A DNA stretch of 64,000 bases. Source: Frankiaceae bacterium (lineage in GTDB: Bacteria; Actinomycetota; Actinomycetes; BP-191). The first letter of the stretch is position 1. Each line of letters starts with the position of its first letter. Shown in pieces: positions 12,039-20,713 of the stretch. Both the position numbers and the translations under genes were made by a program. Location: contig DATMES010000021.1 of the NCBI GenBank assembly GCA_035556555.1, positions 60,622 through 124,621 on the forward strand. The letters are read 5' to 3'. The notes under the pieces are model-generated. The model was given only the letters and a program-made list of their open reading frames with translations. It had not been told where the DNA came from and ran no database searches.

Positions 12039-12073
12039 TCCGGAAGACGGCGTTCGGTAACGCCGTACCCGGA
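12039..12073 (-). promoter_or_regulatory. Leader hairpin overlapping the glgX1 ribosome-binding region
   Basis: An inner perfect stem ACGGCGTT/AACGCCGT (12047-12054 and 12059-12066, 4-nt loop) is extended by an outer TCCGG/CCGGA stem (12039-12043 and 12069-12073). Reading toward glgX1, the 3' arm runs straight into the GGAGGGG Shine-Dalgarno. It could terminate the upstream sigma operon or gate translation of glgX1. Confidence 0.45.
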
Positions 12074-12091
12074 GGATGCTGCCCTACGCGG

Positions 12092-12991
12092 CTAAGTGAC
12101 CGTGAACCGCACGCCGGTGTCGATGCCGTCCTCTTCGATGTTCCACTCGCCGGGGATGTCCGCCTCGACGTGGTAGCTGCCCTTGGGAAGAGGCTGCCCG
12201 TTGTCGCCGCGGCCGTCCCACTGGAACGTGTACCGGATGCACGTGCCCGCCTCGACGCGGTAGTCGTGCGCGCCGACGCCCTTGGGGCGTTCGCGCGCCC
12301 CCCAGACGACGTCGCCGCTCCCCGTGTTGCCGCCGGTCAGGAACCGGTACACGTACTCCTCCTGCTGCGGCGCGCGCAGGGTGACGTCGTTGGTCATGGC
12401 GCAGACCTCGTAGCCGAAGTCGACGGGCGTGCCGGACGGCACCTGGACCGGACCCAGCTGGCGGGTGCAGAGCACGACGTCGGGGTCGGTGGTCGAGGTG
12501 TGGAACAGGCACTCCTCGGCGGGCCGGTCCGCCACCTCGTCGCGGAGCACGTCGACGTACCGCACCGGCGGTGAGGGGTCCACGGTCGGCAGCGGCGGGA
12601 CCGGCGGCAGGGCCGACGGGCTCGCCGTCGGGCCGGGCGTGCCGTACGACGGCTGCGGGCTCGGCGACGGCCCGTCCTGGCCGGCGGGCTGGTCGCCCGG
12701 TGACGACGCGCGGGGCGCGGCCGTCGTCGGCTGCGGCGACGCCGTCGCGGTCGTGGACGCGGCGGGCGGCTGGCTGGCAGGGCCTTCCTCGATGCCGTGC
12801 AGTGGCGTGGGCCCGCGCAGGACGGTGATGCCGAGGAAGACGACGCTGAGCGCGCCGCCGGTGCCGACGACCTTCGTCGCCTTCCTGCGCCGGCGGGACC
12901 GCGCGGCGTCGAGGACGGCGGCGGGGCCGCCTCGGCTGGGGAGGCGGGGCGGGGCCGAACGCGGGGGGAGCAGGGAGTCGAAGTCGTTCAC
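12092..12991 (-). CDS. Membrane-anchored partner of the second ECF sigma factor
   Basis: The 299-residue protein has a basic N-terminus (RSRRRRKATK), one transmembrane helix (about 40-58), a long Ser/Thr/Pro linker (about 65-145) and an extracellular domain with four cysteines (ECLFH, VLCTRQ, EVCAMT, GTCIRY). That domain ends with FQWDGRGDNGQPLPKGSYH, the same W-D-G...G...G-x-Y motif as in the protein of 509-1411. The GTG start overlaps the sigma stop (GTGA). It probably senses an envelope signal for the sigma factor, but no classical anti-sigma motif is seen and the role is inferred from pairing alone. Confidence 0.7.
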   Translation of the reverse strand: MNDFDSLLPPRSAPPRLPSRGGPAAVLDAARSRRRRKATKVVGTGGALSVVFLGITVLRGPTPLHGIEEGPASQPPAASTTATASPQPTTAAPRASSPGDQPAGQDGPSPSPQPSYGTPGPTASPSALPPVPPLPTVDPSPPVRYVDVLRDEVADRPAEECLFHTSTTDPDVVLCTRQLGPVQVPSGTPVDFGYEVCAMTNDVTLRAPQQEEYVYRFLTGGNTGSGDVVWGARERPKGVGAHDYRVEAGTCIRYTFQWDGRGDNGQPLPKGSYHVEADIPGEWNIEEDGIDTGVRFTVT

Positions 12992-13572
12992 TGCGCACCT
13001 CCCAACGTCGCCGCGAGGAGCTCGCGGGCCTCGGAGAGCAGACGCTTCACGGTGCCGGCGGGGCGGCGTACCGCCTCCGCAACGTCGGCGAGGGGCAGGT
13101 CGGCGTAGTAGTAGAGGAGCACGACCTCGCGGTGCTTCTTCGGCAGCCGCTCCACGGCGTCCCAGACGGACGGGTCGCTCGCCTCGACCGTCAGCGTGGG
13201 GCGGTTGTCGACGATGCCCTTGACGACCAGCTCGCTGCGTTGCCGGGCCGACCACGCGTCACGAGCCAGGTTGGTGGCGATGTGGAACAGGTACGGCCGC
13301 GGCTTGCGCACGGCGACCCAGCGCGACAGCAGGCGCGTGTACGCCTCCTGGACGACGTCGGCCGCGATCTCGGCGTCGCCGACCAGCTGGAAGGCATAGC
13401 CGCCCAGCGGTCCGACGGTCTCGGCGTAGAACACCTCGAACGCGTCGTCCCGCCCGCGCACGGCAACGCGCAACGCGACATCGGCCACGTCGTCGTAGAC
13501 ACCCTCGCCGGGCGGTTGGTTCGGCTCTTTCGAGGCACGCTCGAACAGCGCAGTCAGCGGAGACCCCCCCAA
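12988..13572 (-). CDS. ECF-type RNA polymerase sigma factor (copy 2)
   Basis: The 194-residue protein has region 2 at about 42-112 (FEVFYAETVGPLGGYAF, DVVQEAYTRLLSRWVAV, NLARDAWSARQ) and region 4 at about 136-190 (LPKKHREVVLLYYYADLPL, RRPAGTVKRLLSEARELL). The start is uncertain: the longest form begins at TTG 13572, next to a run of seven G, without a clear Shine-Dalgarno. Internal GTG codons would still leave region 2 intact. It overlaps its partner gene by GTGA. An inverted repeat at 13590-13616 sits just upstream and could be its operator. Confidence 0.85.
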   Translation of the reverse strand: MGGSPLTALFERASKEPNQPPGEGVYDDVADVALRVAVRGRDDAFEVFYAETVGPLGGYAFQLVGDAEIAADVVQEAYTRLLSRWVAVRKPRPYLFHIATNLARDAWSARQRSELVVKGIVDNRPTLTVEASDPSVWDAVERLPKKHREVVLLYYYADLPLADVAEAVRRPAGTVKRLLSEARELLAATLGGAQ

Positions 13573-13589
13573 GAGTCAGTTCCACCGCT

Positions 13590-13616
13590 GGAATTCGCTA
13601 CGCGGGCGCGAATTCC
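13590..13616. promoter_or_regulatory. Spaced palindrome upstream of the second sigma gene
   Basis: GGAATTCG (13590-13597) and CGAATTCC (13609-13616) are perfect inverted half-sites separated by 11 bp, 18 bp upstream of the annotated sigma start. The spacing fits a dimeric regulator. GGAATT also resembles the GGAAC -35 core of ECF promoters. Confidence 0.4.
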
Positions 13617-13762
13617 TCCGCGACGAGCCACAGCGATGCGCCTTCGGGCACCGGCGGTCGGGCGGGCACTGCGCCCTGCCCCGAACGGTGCCCGTCTACC
13701 GCTCGACGCCGGTCCACCGGCGAACGGACACTGGCGGCGGGTCGCGAGCCTCTGGAGGACGC

Positions 13763-15064
13763 ATGACGCGCGGATACGAGAGGGCAACGCTCGAGTCCCG
13801 CTCCACCGAGCCCCGCGTACCGCCGCGTGCCGGGGGCACGGCGGCAATCCTGGCCTTGCAGCGGTCGGCCGGGAACCGCGCGGTCGCGGCACTCGTGCGT
13901 GCGGCTGTCGGCACCATGCCCGCAAGGCGTGACGTCGTCGTCCAGCGGGTGTGGTCGAAGTCGCAGGGCAAGCACGACGGGCTTCCGGTGGCGACCTGGA
14001 CCGACCCGGCGCATCCCACCGTCGAGGGCGCGTACGCGCGCGACGGCGTCTACGCGTGGCGCCTCACCGGAGCCAAGGAACGTGACTTCACGGGTGAGGT
14101 ATACGTCGAGCTTGCCGGCAATTTGAGAAAGCTGGCGCACGCTCCTCGAGGGATCCAGCTGCGAGTCCCCGCCGCACGGGCGGCGCAGATCGAGGCGACG
14201 ACCGCGGGACGCGGCGGGGCGCCGCACACGGGCGGCGGCGGGTACGGGCGGTTCCGCCCGAGCGATCCCAGTGACAAGCACGCGGTCGCCGCCCCGCACC
14301 TGACCACTCCGAAGCGCGCCGCCAAGCTCGACGCCGTGCGTGCCGGCCTCGGGCTGCGGCCGATCGCGTCCTGGGGCGCGGCGAAGACACCCGGTGGGAC
14401 TGCGAAGTACGGCCTCACACCGGGCGCGACCAAGCTGTCCCTTCGGTCGAAGCCGATGGGCTATCCGGTGTACTCGAACACGGACAACGAGCGGGAGCCG
14501 GTGGCGCGCGCCCCCAAGGTGCCGCTGGTCAAGACGCTGCCTGACGTGCCGACTGGCAACGTCAAGAGCATCAAGACTCCCAAGCCCGTGACGGAGGCGG
14601 TCATCCGGAGCCGGGTGGGCGCAGCACGTATTCCGACGCAGCTCACCGTGATGAAGGGTGTCAGCGCGCGCGACGCGGCCGCCGCGCGGGGGTATGAGAC
14701 CGGCGGGCTCGGGTGGGAGTGGCTACACCTGATCGCGCACGGCATGGGCGGCGAGCAACGCGCTGGGAACCTCGTCGCGGGCACGGCCGAGGCGAACACC
14801 GAGATGATGGTGGTCGAGGACGCGGTCAAGAAGCTCCTCTGCTCACACAAGAAGGCGAAGGCCACCGTGAAGGTCATAGCCAAGCTCGTGCCGAACACGC
14901 ACATCGCCAAGGAGATCCAGTACGAGGTGACGTGGCGCGACGCCGGTGGGGTCACGCCGTTCCGGAAGACGGTGTTCCAGCCGCTCACGCGCCGCCGGCC
15001 CGCGGCGATCGAGGCGAAGGCCGTCGCGGCGTTCGCCGCCATCGAGGCCGGTTTGTCGCCGTGA
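13763..15064 (+). CDS. Orphan toxin-like protein: LQRxAGNRAV N-terminus, His/Asn nuclease-like C-terminus
   Basis: The 433-residue protein carries LQRSAGNRAVAALV at residues 32-45. This motif is common in proteins associated with DUF4157 and extracellular contractile injection systems in actinobacteria. The middle (about 70-290) is a Lys/Thr/Pro/Gly-rich region that I do not recognise. The C-terminus has WEWLHLIAHGMGG (about 318-330; His322, His326) followed by NLVAGTAEANTEM (336-348), resembling the H...H-x-x-GG...N-(L/I)-V...N-x-E pattern of nuclease-like polymorphic toxin domains. The ATG at 13763 is preceded by GGAGG with 4-nt spacing; a GTG frame-start at 13688 has none. No tail-tube, sheath or immunity gene is in the window, so its delivery and activity are inferences. 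Confidence 0.6.
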   Translation: MTRGYERATLESRSTEPRVPPRAGGTAAILALQRSAGNRAVAALVRAAVGTMPARRDVVVQRVWSKSQGKHDGLPVATWTDPAHPTVEGAYARDGVYAWRLTGAKERDFTGEVYVELAGNLRKLAHAPRGIQLRVPAARAAQIEATTAGRGGAPHTGGGGYGRFRPSDPSDKHAVAAPHLTTPKRAAKLDAVRAGLGLRPIASWGAAKTPGGTAKYGLTPGATKLSLRSKPMGYPVYSNTDNEREPVARAPKVPLVKTLPDVPTGNVKSIKTPKPVTEAVIRSRVGAARIPTQLTVMKGVSARDAAAARGYETGGLGWEWLHLIAHGMGGEQRAGNLVAGTAEANTEMMVVEDAVKKLLCSHKKAKATVKVIAKLVPNTHIAKEIQYEVTWRDAGGVTPFRKTVFQPLTRRRPAAIEAKAVAAFAAIEAGLSP

Positions 15065-15113
15065 CATCGTCACGCCGCGCGCGAGCCCGACGCCGTCCCG
15101 GGTGACCGCCGGG

Positions 15114-17273
15114 TCAGTCCGCGACGAACCACAACGTCGACAGACCGGGCAGGTAGATCTCGGCGGAAGCGGGCTGGCCGTGCCACGGCTGCTCGGTCGC
15201 CTCGACGGCGCCGAAGTTGCCCGCGCCGCTCCCCGCGTACGCCCCTGCGTCGGTGTTCAGCGCCTCACGCCACCGGCCGGCCCTGGGCAGGCCGATCCGG
15301 TACGCCGCGTGCGCGCCGCCGCTGAAGTTCGCGACGCAGGCGAGCACGGTGCCGTCGTCGCCCCAGCGGAGGAACGACAGCACGTTGCTGCTGGCGTCGT
15401 TCGCGTCGATCCACTGGAAGCCCTCGGGGGTGACGTCCTGCGACCAGAGCGAGCGCTCGGCGCGGTAGACGCGGTTGAGGTCGCGGACGAGCGCCTGCAT
15501 GCCGCTGTGGTCGGGCCACTGCAGCAGGTCCCAGTTGAGCGAGGTCGACTCGTTCCACTCCTCGGGCTGCGCGAACTCGCTGCCCATGAACAGCAGCTGC
15601 TTGCCTGGGTGAGCCCACATGTACGCGAGCAGCGCGCGCATGTTCGCCAGCTGCTCGGGCTGCCCGCCCGGCATCTTCCGCAGCAGCGAGCCCTTGCCGT
15701 GGACGACCTCGTCGTGGCTGATCGGGAGGACGAAGTTCTCGGAGTAGGCGTACATCATCGAGAACGTCATCTGGTGGTGGTGGTACTGCCGGTAGATCGG
15801 CGGGCGCTGCGCGTACGCGAGCGAGTCGTGCATCCAGCCCATGTTCCACTTGAAGCCGAAGCCGAGGCCGCCGAGGTGCACAGGGCGCGACACCGCCGGC
15901 CACGCCGTCGACTCCTCGGCGATCGTCACGACTCCAGGGTTGCGGCGGTAGACGACGGCGTTCATCTCGCGGAGGAACTCCACGGCGTCGAGGTTCTCGC
16001 GGCCGCCGTACTCGTTGGGCAGCCACTCGCCTTCCTTGCGCGAGTAGTCGAGGTAGAGCATCGAGGCGACCGCGTCGACGCGCAGGCCGTCGATGTGGAA
16101 CTCCTCGATCCAGAACAGCGCGTTCGCGACGAGGAAGTTGCGGACCTCGTTGCGCCCGAAGTTGAAGACCAGGGTGCCCCAGTCGGGGTGCTCGCCTCGG
16201 CGCGGGTCGGCGTGCTCGTACAGCGGGGTGCCGTCGAAGCGCGCCAGCGCGAACTCGTCCTTCGGGAAGTGCGCGGGGACCCAGTCGACGATGACGCCGA
16301 TGCCGGCCTGGTGCAGCCGGTCGACCAGGTAGCGGAACTCGTCGGGGTTGCCGAAGCGGGCAGTGGGGGCGTAGTACGCGCTGACCTGGTAGCCCCACGA
16401 GCCGCCGAACGGGTGCTCCGCCACCGGCAGCAGCTCGACGTGCGTGAAGCCCATCTCGACGCAGTAGTCGGTGAGCTGGTCGGCGAGCTCCGTGTAGCTC
16501 AGGCCCTGGCGCCACGAGGCGAGGTGGACCTCGTAGCAGGACATCGGCTCCTTGTGCGCCTGCCGGGCCGCGCGCTGCTCGAGCCAGTCGTCGTCCTTCC
16601 AGTCGTAGCGGCTGGTGAACACGACGCCCGCCGTGTCGGGCGGGACCTCGGTGTGGAACGCGAGCGGGTCGAGCTTCTGCCGCCACACGCCGTCCGCGCC
16701 GAGGATCTCGTACTTGTACTTGCTGCCCTCGGCGGCCTCGGGGACGAAGACCTCCCAGACACCCGACGCGCCCATCGCGCGCATCGGGTGGCCGCGGCCG
16801 TCCCAGTAGTTGAAGTCGCCGACGACGCGGACGCCGCGGGCGTTCGGGGCCCAGACGGCGAACGTCGTGCCGGTCGTGGCGCCGTACGTCACGACGTGCG
16901 CGCCGAGCTTGCACCACAGGTCCTCGTGCCGGCCCTCGCCGATCAGGTGCAGGTCGATCTCGCCGAGGCTCGGCAGGTAGCGGTACGGGTCGTCGGTGAC
17001 GAACGTGTCGTGCTCGTACGCCACCTCGATGCGGTAGTCGGGGACCTCGCCGCCCGCGACCGTGCCCGCCCAGACGCCGCCGTCGTGGACCTTCTTGAGG
17101 GGTACGCGCTCCTCGCCGACCAGCGCGGTCACCTTGACCGCGTCGGGGCGCAGGGTGCGGATCGTCGTCTTGCTCCGCGCGGGGTGCGCGCCGAGCAGGG
17201 AGTGAGGGTCGTGATGGGCGCCACCGACGAGCCGGTCCAGCTCCTCGGTCAGCGCACGCGAAGGCGGCGGCAT
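15114..17273 (-). CDS. glgB: 1,4-alpha-glucan branching enzyme (GH13)
   Basis: The 719-residue branching enzyme moves alpha-1,4 segments to alpha-1,6 positions. It has an N-terminal extra domain ([11 protein letters not shown]), a CBM48 domain, then the barrel: DWVPAHFP, nucleophile Asp400 in [18 protein letters not shown], acid/base Glu453 in [10 protein letters not shown], and [13 protein letters not shown]. The ATG at 17273 has GGGGAAGG about 10 nt upstream; a 19-codon upstream extension is not supported. A hairpin at 17334-17402 separates it from the glgE operon. In M. tuberculosis glgB (Rv1326c) directly follows glgE (Rv1327c); here treS, mak, a debranching enzyme and a GT4 gene lie between them. 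Confidence 0.95.
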   Translation of the reverse strand: MPPPSRALTEELDRLVGGAHHDPHSLLGAHPARSKTTIRTLRPDAVKVTALVGEERVPLKKVHDGGVWAGTVAGGEVPDYRIEVAYEHDTFVTDDPYRYLPSLGEIDLHLIGEGRHEDLWCKLGAHVVTYGATTGTTFAVWAPNARGVRVVGDFNYWDGRGHPMRAMGASGVWEVFVPEAAEGSKYKYEILGADGVWRQKLDPLAFHTEVPPDTAGVVFTSRYDWKDDDWLEQRAARQAHKEPMSCYEVHLASWRQGLSYTELADQLTDYCVEMGFTHVELLPVAEHPFGGSWGYQVSAYYAPTARFGNPDEFRYLVDRLHQAGIGVIVDWVPAHFPKDEFALARFDGTPLYEHADPRRGEHPDWGTLVFNFGRNEVRNFLVANALFWIEEFHIDGLRVDAVASMLYLDYSRKEGEWLPNEYGGRENLDAVEFLREMNAVVYRRNPGVVTIAEESTAWPAVSRPVHLGGLGFGFKWNMGWMHDSLAYAQRPPIYRQYHHHQMTFSMMYAYSENFVLPISHDEVVHGKGSLLRKMPGGQPEQLANMRALLAYMWAHPGKQLLFMGSEFAQPEEWNESTSLNWDLLQWPDHSGMQALVRDLNRVYRAERSLWSQDVTPEGFQWIDANDASSNVLSFLRWGDDGTVLACVANFSGGAHAAYRIGLPRAGRWREALNTDAGAYAGSGAGNFGAVEATEQPWHGQPASAEIYLPGLSTLWFVAD

Positions 17274-17333
17274 GCTGTCCACCTTCCCCGCTTGTGCCCC
17301 GCCTAACAAACGCCCATGGCGGCCGTGCACGTT

Positions 17334-17402
17334 GTTACCGGTGAGTACGGATCGCCGAAGTCACCGCCTCCGCACGGCCGTCAGTCCGTACTCACCGGTA
17401 AC
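17334..17402. terminator. Perfect 18-bp inverted repeat (terminator-like)
   Basis: Arms 17334-17351 (starting GTTACCGGTGAG) and 17385-17402 are exact reverse complements with a 33-nt loop. The element lies just downstream of the GT4 gene that ends the glgE operon and upstream of glgB. No T-tract follows. Confidence 0.6.
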
Positions 17403-17429
17403 TTCGCGGGGGCCCGACCCGGGATCGGC

Positions 17430-18515
17430 TCAGCGGGCGCCCGCCAGCACCGCCGACACGGCGCGGTCGGAGAACGGCTCGTACGTGCGCCGCAGCCTGC
17501 GGGCGAGCGACGTGTACAGGTCGGCGTGCTCGGCGACCATCCGGTCCGCGCTGAACCGCGTCTCCACCACGGCGCGGCAGCGCGCCCGGTCCAGCCCGGC
17601 GACGAGCGGGACGGCGGCGGCGAGGCCCTCGACGTCGGTACGCAGGAAGCCGGTCACGCCGTCGTCGACGATCTCCGGGGCCGCGCCGAGCGGCGCGGCC
17701 AGGACCGGCGTGCCCGTCGCGAGCGACTCGACCATGACCATCCCGAACGGCTCCGGCCACGCGATGGGGTTGACCAGCGCGAGCGCCGAGCCGAGCAGCG
17801 CGTCGCGCTCGCCGGGGGAGACCTCGCCGAGGTACTCGACGTCACCGCCGAGCAGCGGGCGTACGACACCGTCGAAGTACGCGATCTCCGCCTCCTCGCG
17901 CATCTTCGCCGCGATCTTCAGCGGCACCCCCGCGCGCCTGGCGACGTCGATCGCGCGGTGGACGCCCTTGTCGGCGCTCATGCGGCCGAGGAACAGCAGG
18001 TACCCGCCCCGCCCGTCGCCGACAGGGATCGACTCGGGGTCGACCCCGTGGTGGATGACCCGGGCGACGGGGATCTCCGGTGCGCCCGCGCGCTGGGAGT
18101 GTGAGATCGCGACGAGGGAGACGGCGGGCGTCGCGGCGGCGTAGAGCGCGCGGATCTCGGGGGTGAACGGCGCGTGGTTGGTCGTGACGACCGGCATCCG
18201 GTGCCGCTCGGTGAGCAGCGGCCCGACGAGGGTGTGGTCGTGGACGACGTCGCAGTCGCCGAGGGCGTCGTACGCGGCGATGACGTGCGCGACCTCGGGC
18301 AGGATGGCGCCCATCGGCGTGACGCCCTGCGGCCAGTACGAGCGGCGGTCGACCGGGCAGGTCGAGTCCCCGGTCGCGAAGAGCACCACCTCGTGTCCGG
18401 CGCGGGTCAGGCCCCTGGCGAGCGAGTCGAGCACGGCCTCGGTGCCGCCGTAGCCACGGGGAGGCACGGGCACCCAGGCCGGGGCGATGATGCCGATGCG
18501 CAAGCTGCGATCCAT
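17430..18515 (-). CDS. Glycosyltransferase family 4 protein
   Basis: The 361-residue GT-B fold protein begins LRIGIIAPAWVPVPPRGYGGTE, given here in parts: the LRIGIIAPAW strand, then the PPRGYGGTE loop. It has the donor-side signature PEPFGMVMVESLATGTPVLA with conserved Glu residues (E-x7-E) at about 263-271. The ATG at 18515 has GAGGA 7 nt upstream. It lies 25 nt after the debranching-enzyme gene in the glgE operon. The neighbourhood suggests an alpha-glucan or trehalose-related transfer, but donor and acceptor cannot be read from sequence. It is distinct from the Rv3032-like GT4 at 39040-40317. Confidence 0.85.
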   Translation of the reverse strand: MDRSLRIGIIAPAWVPVPPRGYGGTEAVLDSLARGLTRAGHEVVLFATGDSTCPVDRRSYWPQGVTPMGAILPEVAHVIAAYDALGDCDVVHDHTLVGPLLTERHRMPVVTTNHAPFTPEIRALYAAATPAVSLVAISHSQRAGAPEIPVARVIHHGVDPESIPVGDGRGGYLLFLGRMSADKGVHRAIDVARRAGVPLKIAAKMREEAEIAYFDGVVRPLLGGDVEYLGEVSPGERDALLGSALALVNPIAWPEPFGMVMVESLATGTPVLAAPLGAAPEIVDDGVTGFLRTDVEGLAAAVPLVAGLDRARCRAVVETRFSADRMVAEHADLYTSLARRLRRTYEPFSDRAVSAVLAGAR

Positions 18516-18540
18516 GTCCGATTCCTCGACGTCTCCTACG

Positions 18541-20700
18541 TCACCCGGGAGGGGTACGTCCCTCGAGGTCCTCCGAGAGCGGGTGGCGTGGCGTGCGGAC
18601 GAGCTCGATGCCGGTTGGCACGGGATCCACCTCGACACTAGCCCCTGCCACCCGGATCCTCAGCCGCTGAGCTCCTAGCGGTACCCGGTCCACGGTCAGC
18701 GAACCGATCTCCGCCGGCAGGTCAGGCGCCAGCCACGCCCGCCCGTGCGGCACCCACGGGTCGAACCGCAGCAGGCTGCGCAGGAAGCTCAGCGGCGCCG
18801 CCGACGCCCACGCCTGCGGCGAGCAGGACGTCGGGTACGGCACCGGCACCGGCACCTCGTCGCGCGGCAGCCCGCTGAACAGCTCGGGCAGGCGGCCGCC
18901 CATCGCGGCCGCCGCGTCGAGCATGCCGAGCATGATCCGGTGCGCCTCGGCCACGAAGCCGTACCGCACCAGCCCCGCGACCGCGATCGCGTTGTCGTGC
19001 GGCCAGACGGAGCCGCAGTGGTACGAGATCGGGTTGTACGACGCCATCGACGTCGCCAGCGTCCGCACGCCCCACCCGCTGAACAGCTCCGGCGACAGCA
19101 GCCGCTCGGCCACCAGCGGCGCCTTGTCGGCGTCGACGATGCCGGTCCAGAGGCAGTGGCCCATGTTCGAGGCGAGCGCGTCGACCGGCCGCTTGTCGCG
19201 GTCCAGCGCCAGGGCGTAGTAGCCGCGGTCGGGCAGCCAGAAGTCCTCGTTGAAGCGGACCCGCAGCGCGTACGCCTTGGCGCGCAGGCGTTCCGCCAGC
19301 GCGGCGTCTCCTGCCTCCGCGGCGAAGAACGCGCGGGCGACGTAGGCGGCGTAGGTGTACCCCTGCACCTCGGCGAGCGCGATCGGCGGCTCCGCGAGCG
19401 TCCCGTCCGCGAACGGCACGCCGTCCCACGAGTCCTTCCACCCCTGGTTGAGCAGGCCGCCTGGCGTCATGCGCTCGTACTCGACGTAGCCGTCGCCGTC
19501 GGCGTCGCCGTACCGCTCGATCCACTCGATCGCGCGGTCGGCGTGCGGCATCAGGCGGGCGACAACGGCATCATCGAGGCCCCAGCGGCGCAGCTCGCCG
19601 AGCAGCATGACGAACAGCGGCGTCGCGTCGGCGGTGCCGTAGTAGACGTGCGCGCCGGCCAGCGCCGGCGTCGAGGAGGCACCGAAGCGGACCTCGTGCA
19701 GGATCCGGCCAGGCTGCTCTTCCGTCTCGGGGTCGAGCTTGGTGCCCTGCAGGTCGGCAAGCGTCTCCAGCACCCCGCGGGCGAGGTCGGGCGCGACGAT
19801 GAGCGACATCCACGACGCGAGCAGCGAGTCCCTGCCGAACAGCGTCATGAACCACGGCGCTCCCGCCGCCACGACGGCGCGTTCGGGGTGCGCCGGGTCG
19901 AAGATGCGCAGCGCGCCGAGGTCCTCGACCGCCTGCGCGACCGCCGTCGCGAGGGGGGCGTTGTCGCTCGCGACCGTGGGGCCCTCGGCCCGCCACTGCT
20001 CCAGGCGCCGGGCAGGCACGGCGTGGGCGACCGCCTCGCCGCATCCGTACCGCGGCGGCACGGCGACGCCGTCGACGGCCGCGGTGACCTGCACGCAGAC
20101 CTGCCACTGCGCACCCGCGCCGAGCGTGACCGCCCACCTCGCGCACGGCCCGTCGAGCGCCGCCGGCTCGCTGAACGCCACGACGGTGTCGCGGACGACG
20201 CCGCCTTGCGAGCGGAACGTCAGCGTGCCGGGCTCGCCGTCGACGAGCAGGCCCTGGTGGTCGCGGACACGGGACTCCTTCACCGCGAAGAGGTCGGCGA
20301 AGTCGGCGTCGGCGCTCAGCGAGACCTCGACGGTCACAGGCGCGCGCGAGTAGTTGCGGACCGTAATGTCCTCGCGCATCCCCTGGCCGACGTAGCGCTC
20401 CCGCAGGACGAGGACGCTGCTGTCCGCGCGGCCCCGGCCGGGCCGCGCTCTGGCGACGAACGTCGCTGCGAACGGCTCGCGCACGTACGCCGACAGCGGC
20501 TCCACCTCCTCGCCGTCGATGGACAGGCGCAGACAGGACAGGTGGCGGACGTCGAGGACGAACACGCCGTGCGGCGTCCCCGGCCTGATGTCGCCGGACC
20601 GGCCGGACAGGCAGAACGCCGATCCCTCGACCAGCGTCACCAGCCCCGCGCCGGACTCGAGGACGGCGCTCTCGCCCTCGAACGCCCACGGGTCGGCCAT
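18541..20700 (-). CDS. Glycogen debranching enzyme-like protein (GDE N-terminal plus six-hairpin glucosidase)
   Basis: The 719-residue protein has an N-terminal beta domain of the GDE_N type (about 10-230: GDIRPGTPHGVFVLDVRHLS) and a C-terminal (alpha/alpha)6 barrel related to amylo-alpha-1,6-glucosidase/GH15 (FGRDSLLASW, LNQGWKDSWDG, GYTYAAYVARAFF, HCGSVWPHDNAIAV). It probably removes alpha-1,6 glucose branches or trims limit dextrin, differing in mechanism from the two GlgX proteins. The ATG at 20700 lies 7 nt after a TAGCGT whose TAG is the mak stop codon, so it may also be transcribed independently as a leaderless mRNA. Confidence 0.85.
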   Translation of the reverse strand: MADPWAFEGESAVLESGAGLVTLVEGSAFCLSGRSGDIRPGTPHGVFVLDVRHLSCLRLSIDGEEVEPLSAYVREPFAATFVARARPGRGRADSSVLVLRERYVGQGMREDITVRNYSRAPVTVEVSLSADADFADLFAVKESRVRDHQGLLVDGEPGTLTFRSQGGVVRDTVVAFSEPAALDGPCARWAVTLGAGAQWQVCVQVTAAVDGVAVPPRYGCGEAVAHAVPARRLEQWRAEGPTVASDNAPLATAVAQAVEDLGALRIFDPAHPERAVVAAGAPWFMTLFGRDSLLASWMSLIVAPDLARGVLETLADLQGTKLDPETEEQPGRILHEVRFGASSTPALAGAHVYYGTADATPLFVMLLGELRRWGLDDAVVARLMPHADRAIEWIERYGDADGDGYVEYERMTPGGLLNQGWKDSWDGVPFADGTLAEPPIALAEVQGYTYAAYVARAFFAAEAGDAALAERLRAKAYALRVRFNEDFWLPDRGYYALALDRDKRPVDALASNMGHCLWTGIVDADKAPLVAERLLSPELFSGWGVRTLATSMASYNPISYHCGSVWPHDNAIAVAGLVRYGFVAEAHRIMLGMLDAAAAMGGRLPELFSGLPRDEVPVPVPYPTSCSPQAWASAAPLSFLRSLLRFDPWVPHGRAWLAPDLPAEIGSLTVDRVPLGAQRLRIRVAGASVEVDPVPTGIELVRTPRHPLSEDLEGRTPPG

Positions 20701-20713
20701 GGGGGTGACGCTA
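20701..20713 (-). promoter_or_regulatory. Leaderless promoter of the debranching-enzyme gene
   Basis: On the minus strand TAGCGT (20713-20708) is followed by 7 nt and then the ATG at 20700, with no Shine-Dalgarno. The TAG of this -10-like hexamer is also the stop codon of mak. Confidence 0.55.

Noticed and set aside
13563..13585. Frameshift in the G7 run at the start of the second sigma gene
   Set aside because: The frame after the run encodes a full sigma factor, and the alternative upstream frame has no homology; ambiguity concerns only the start codon.
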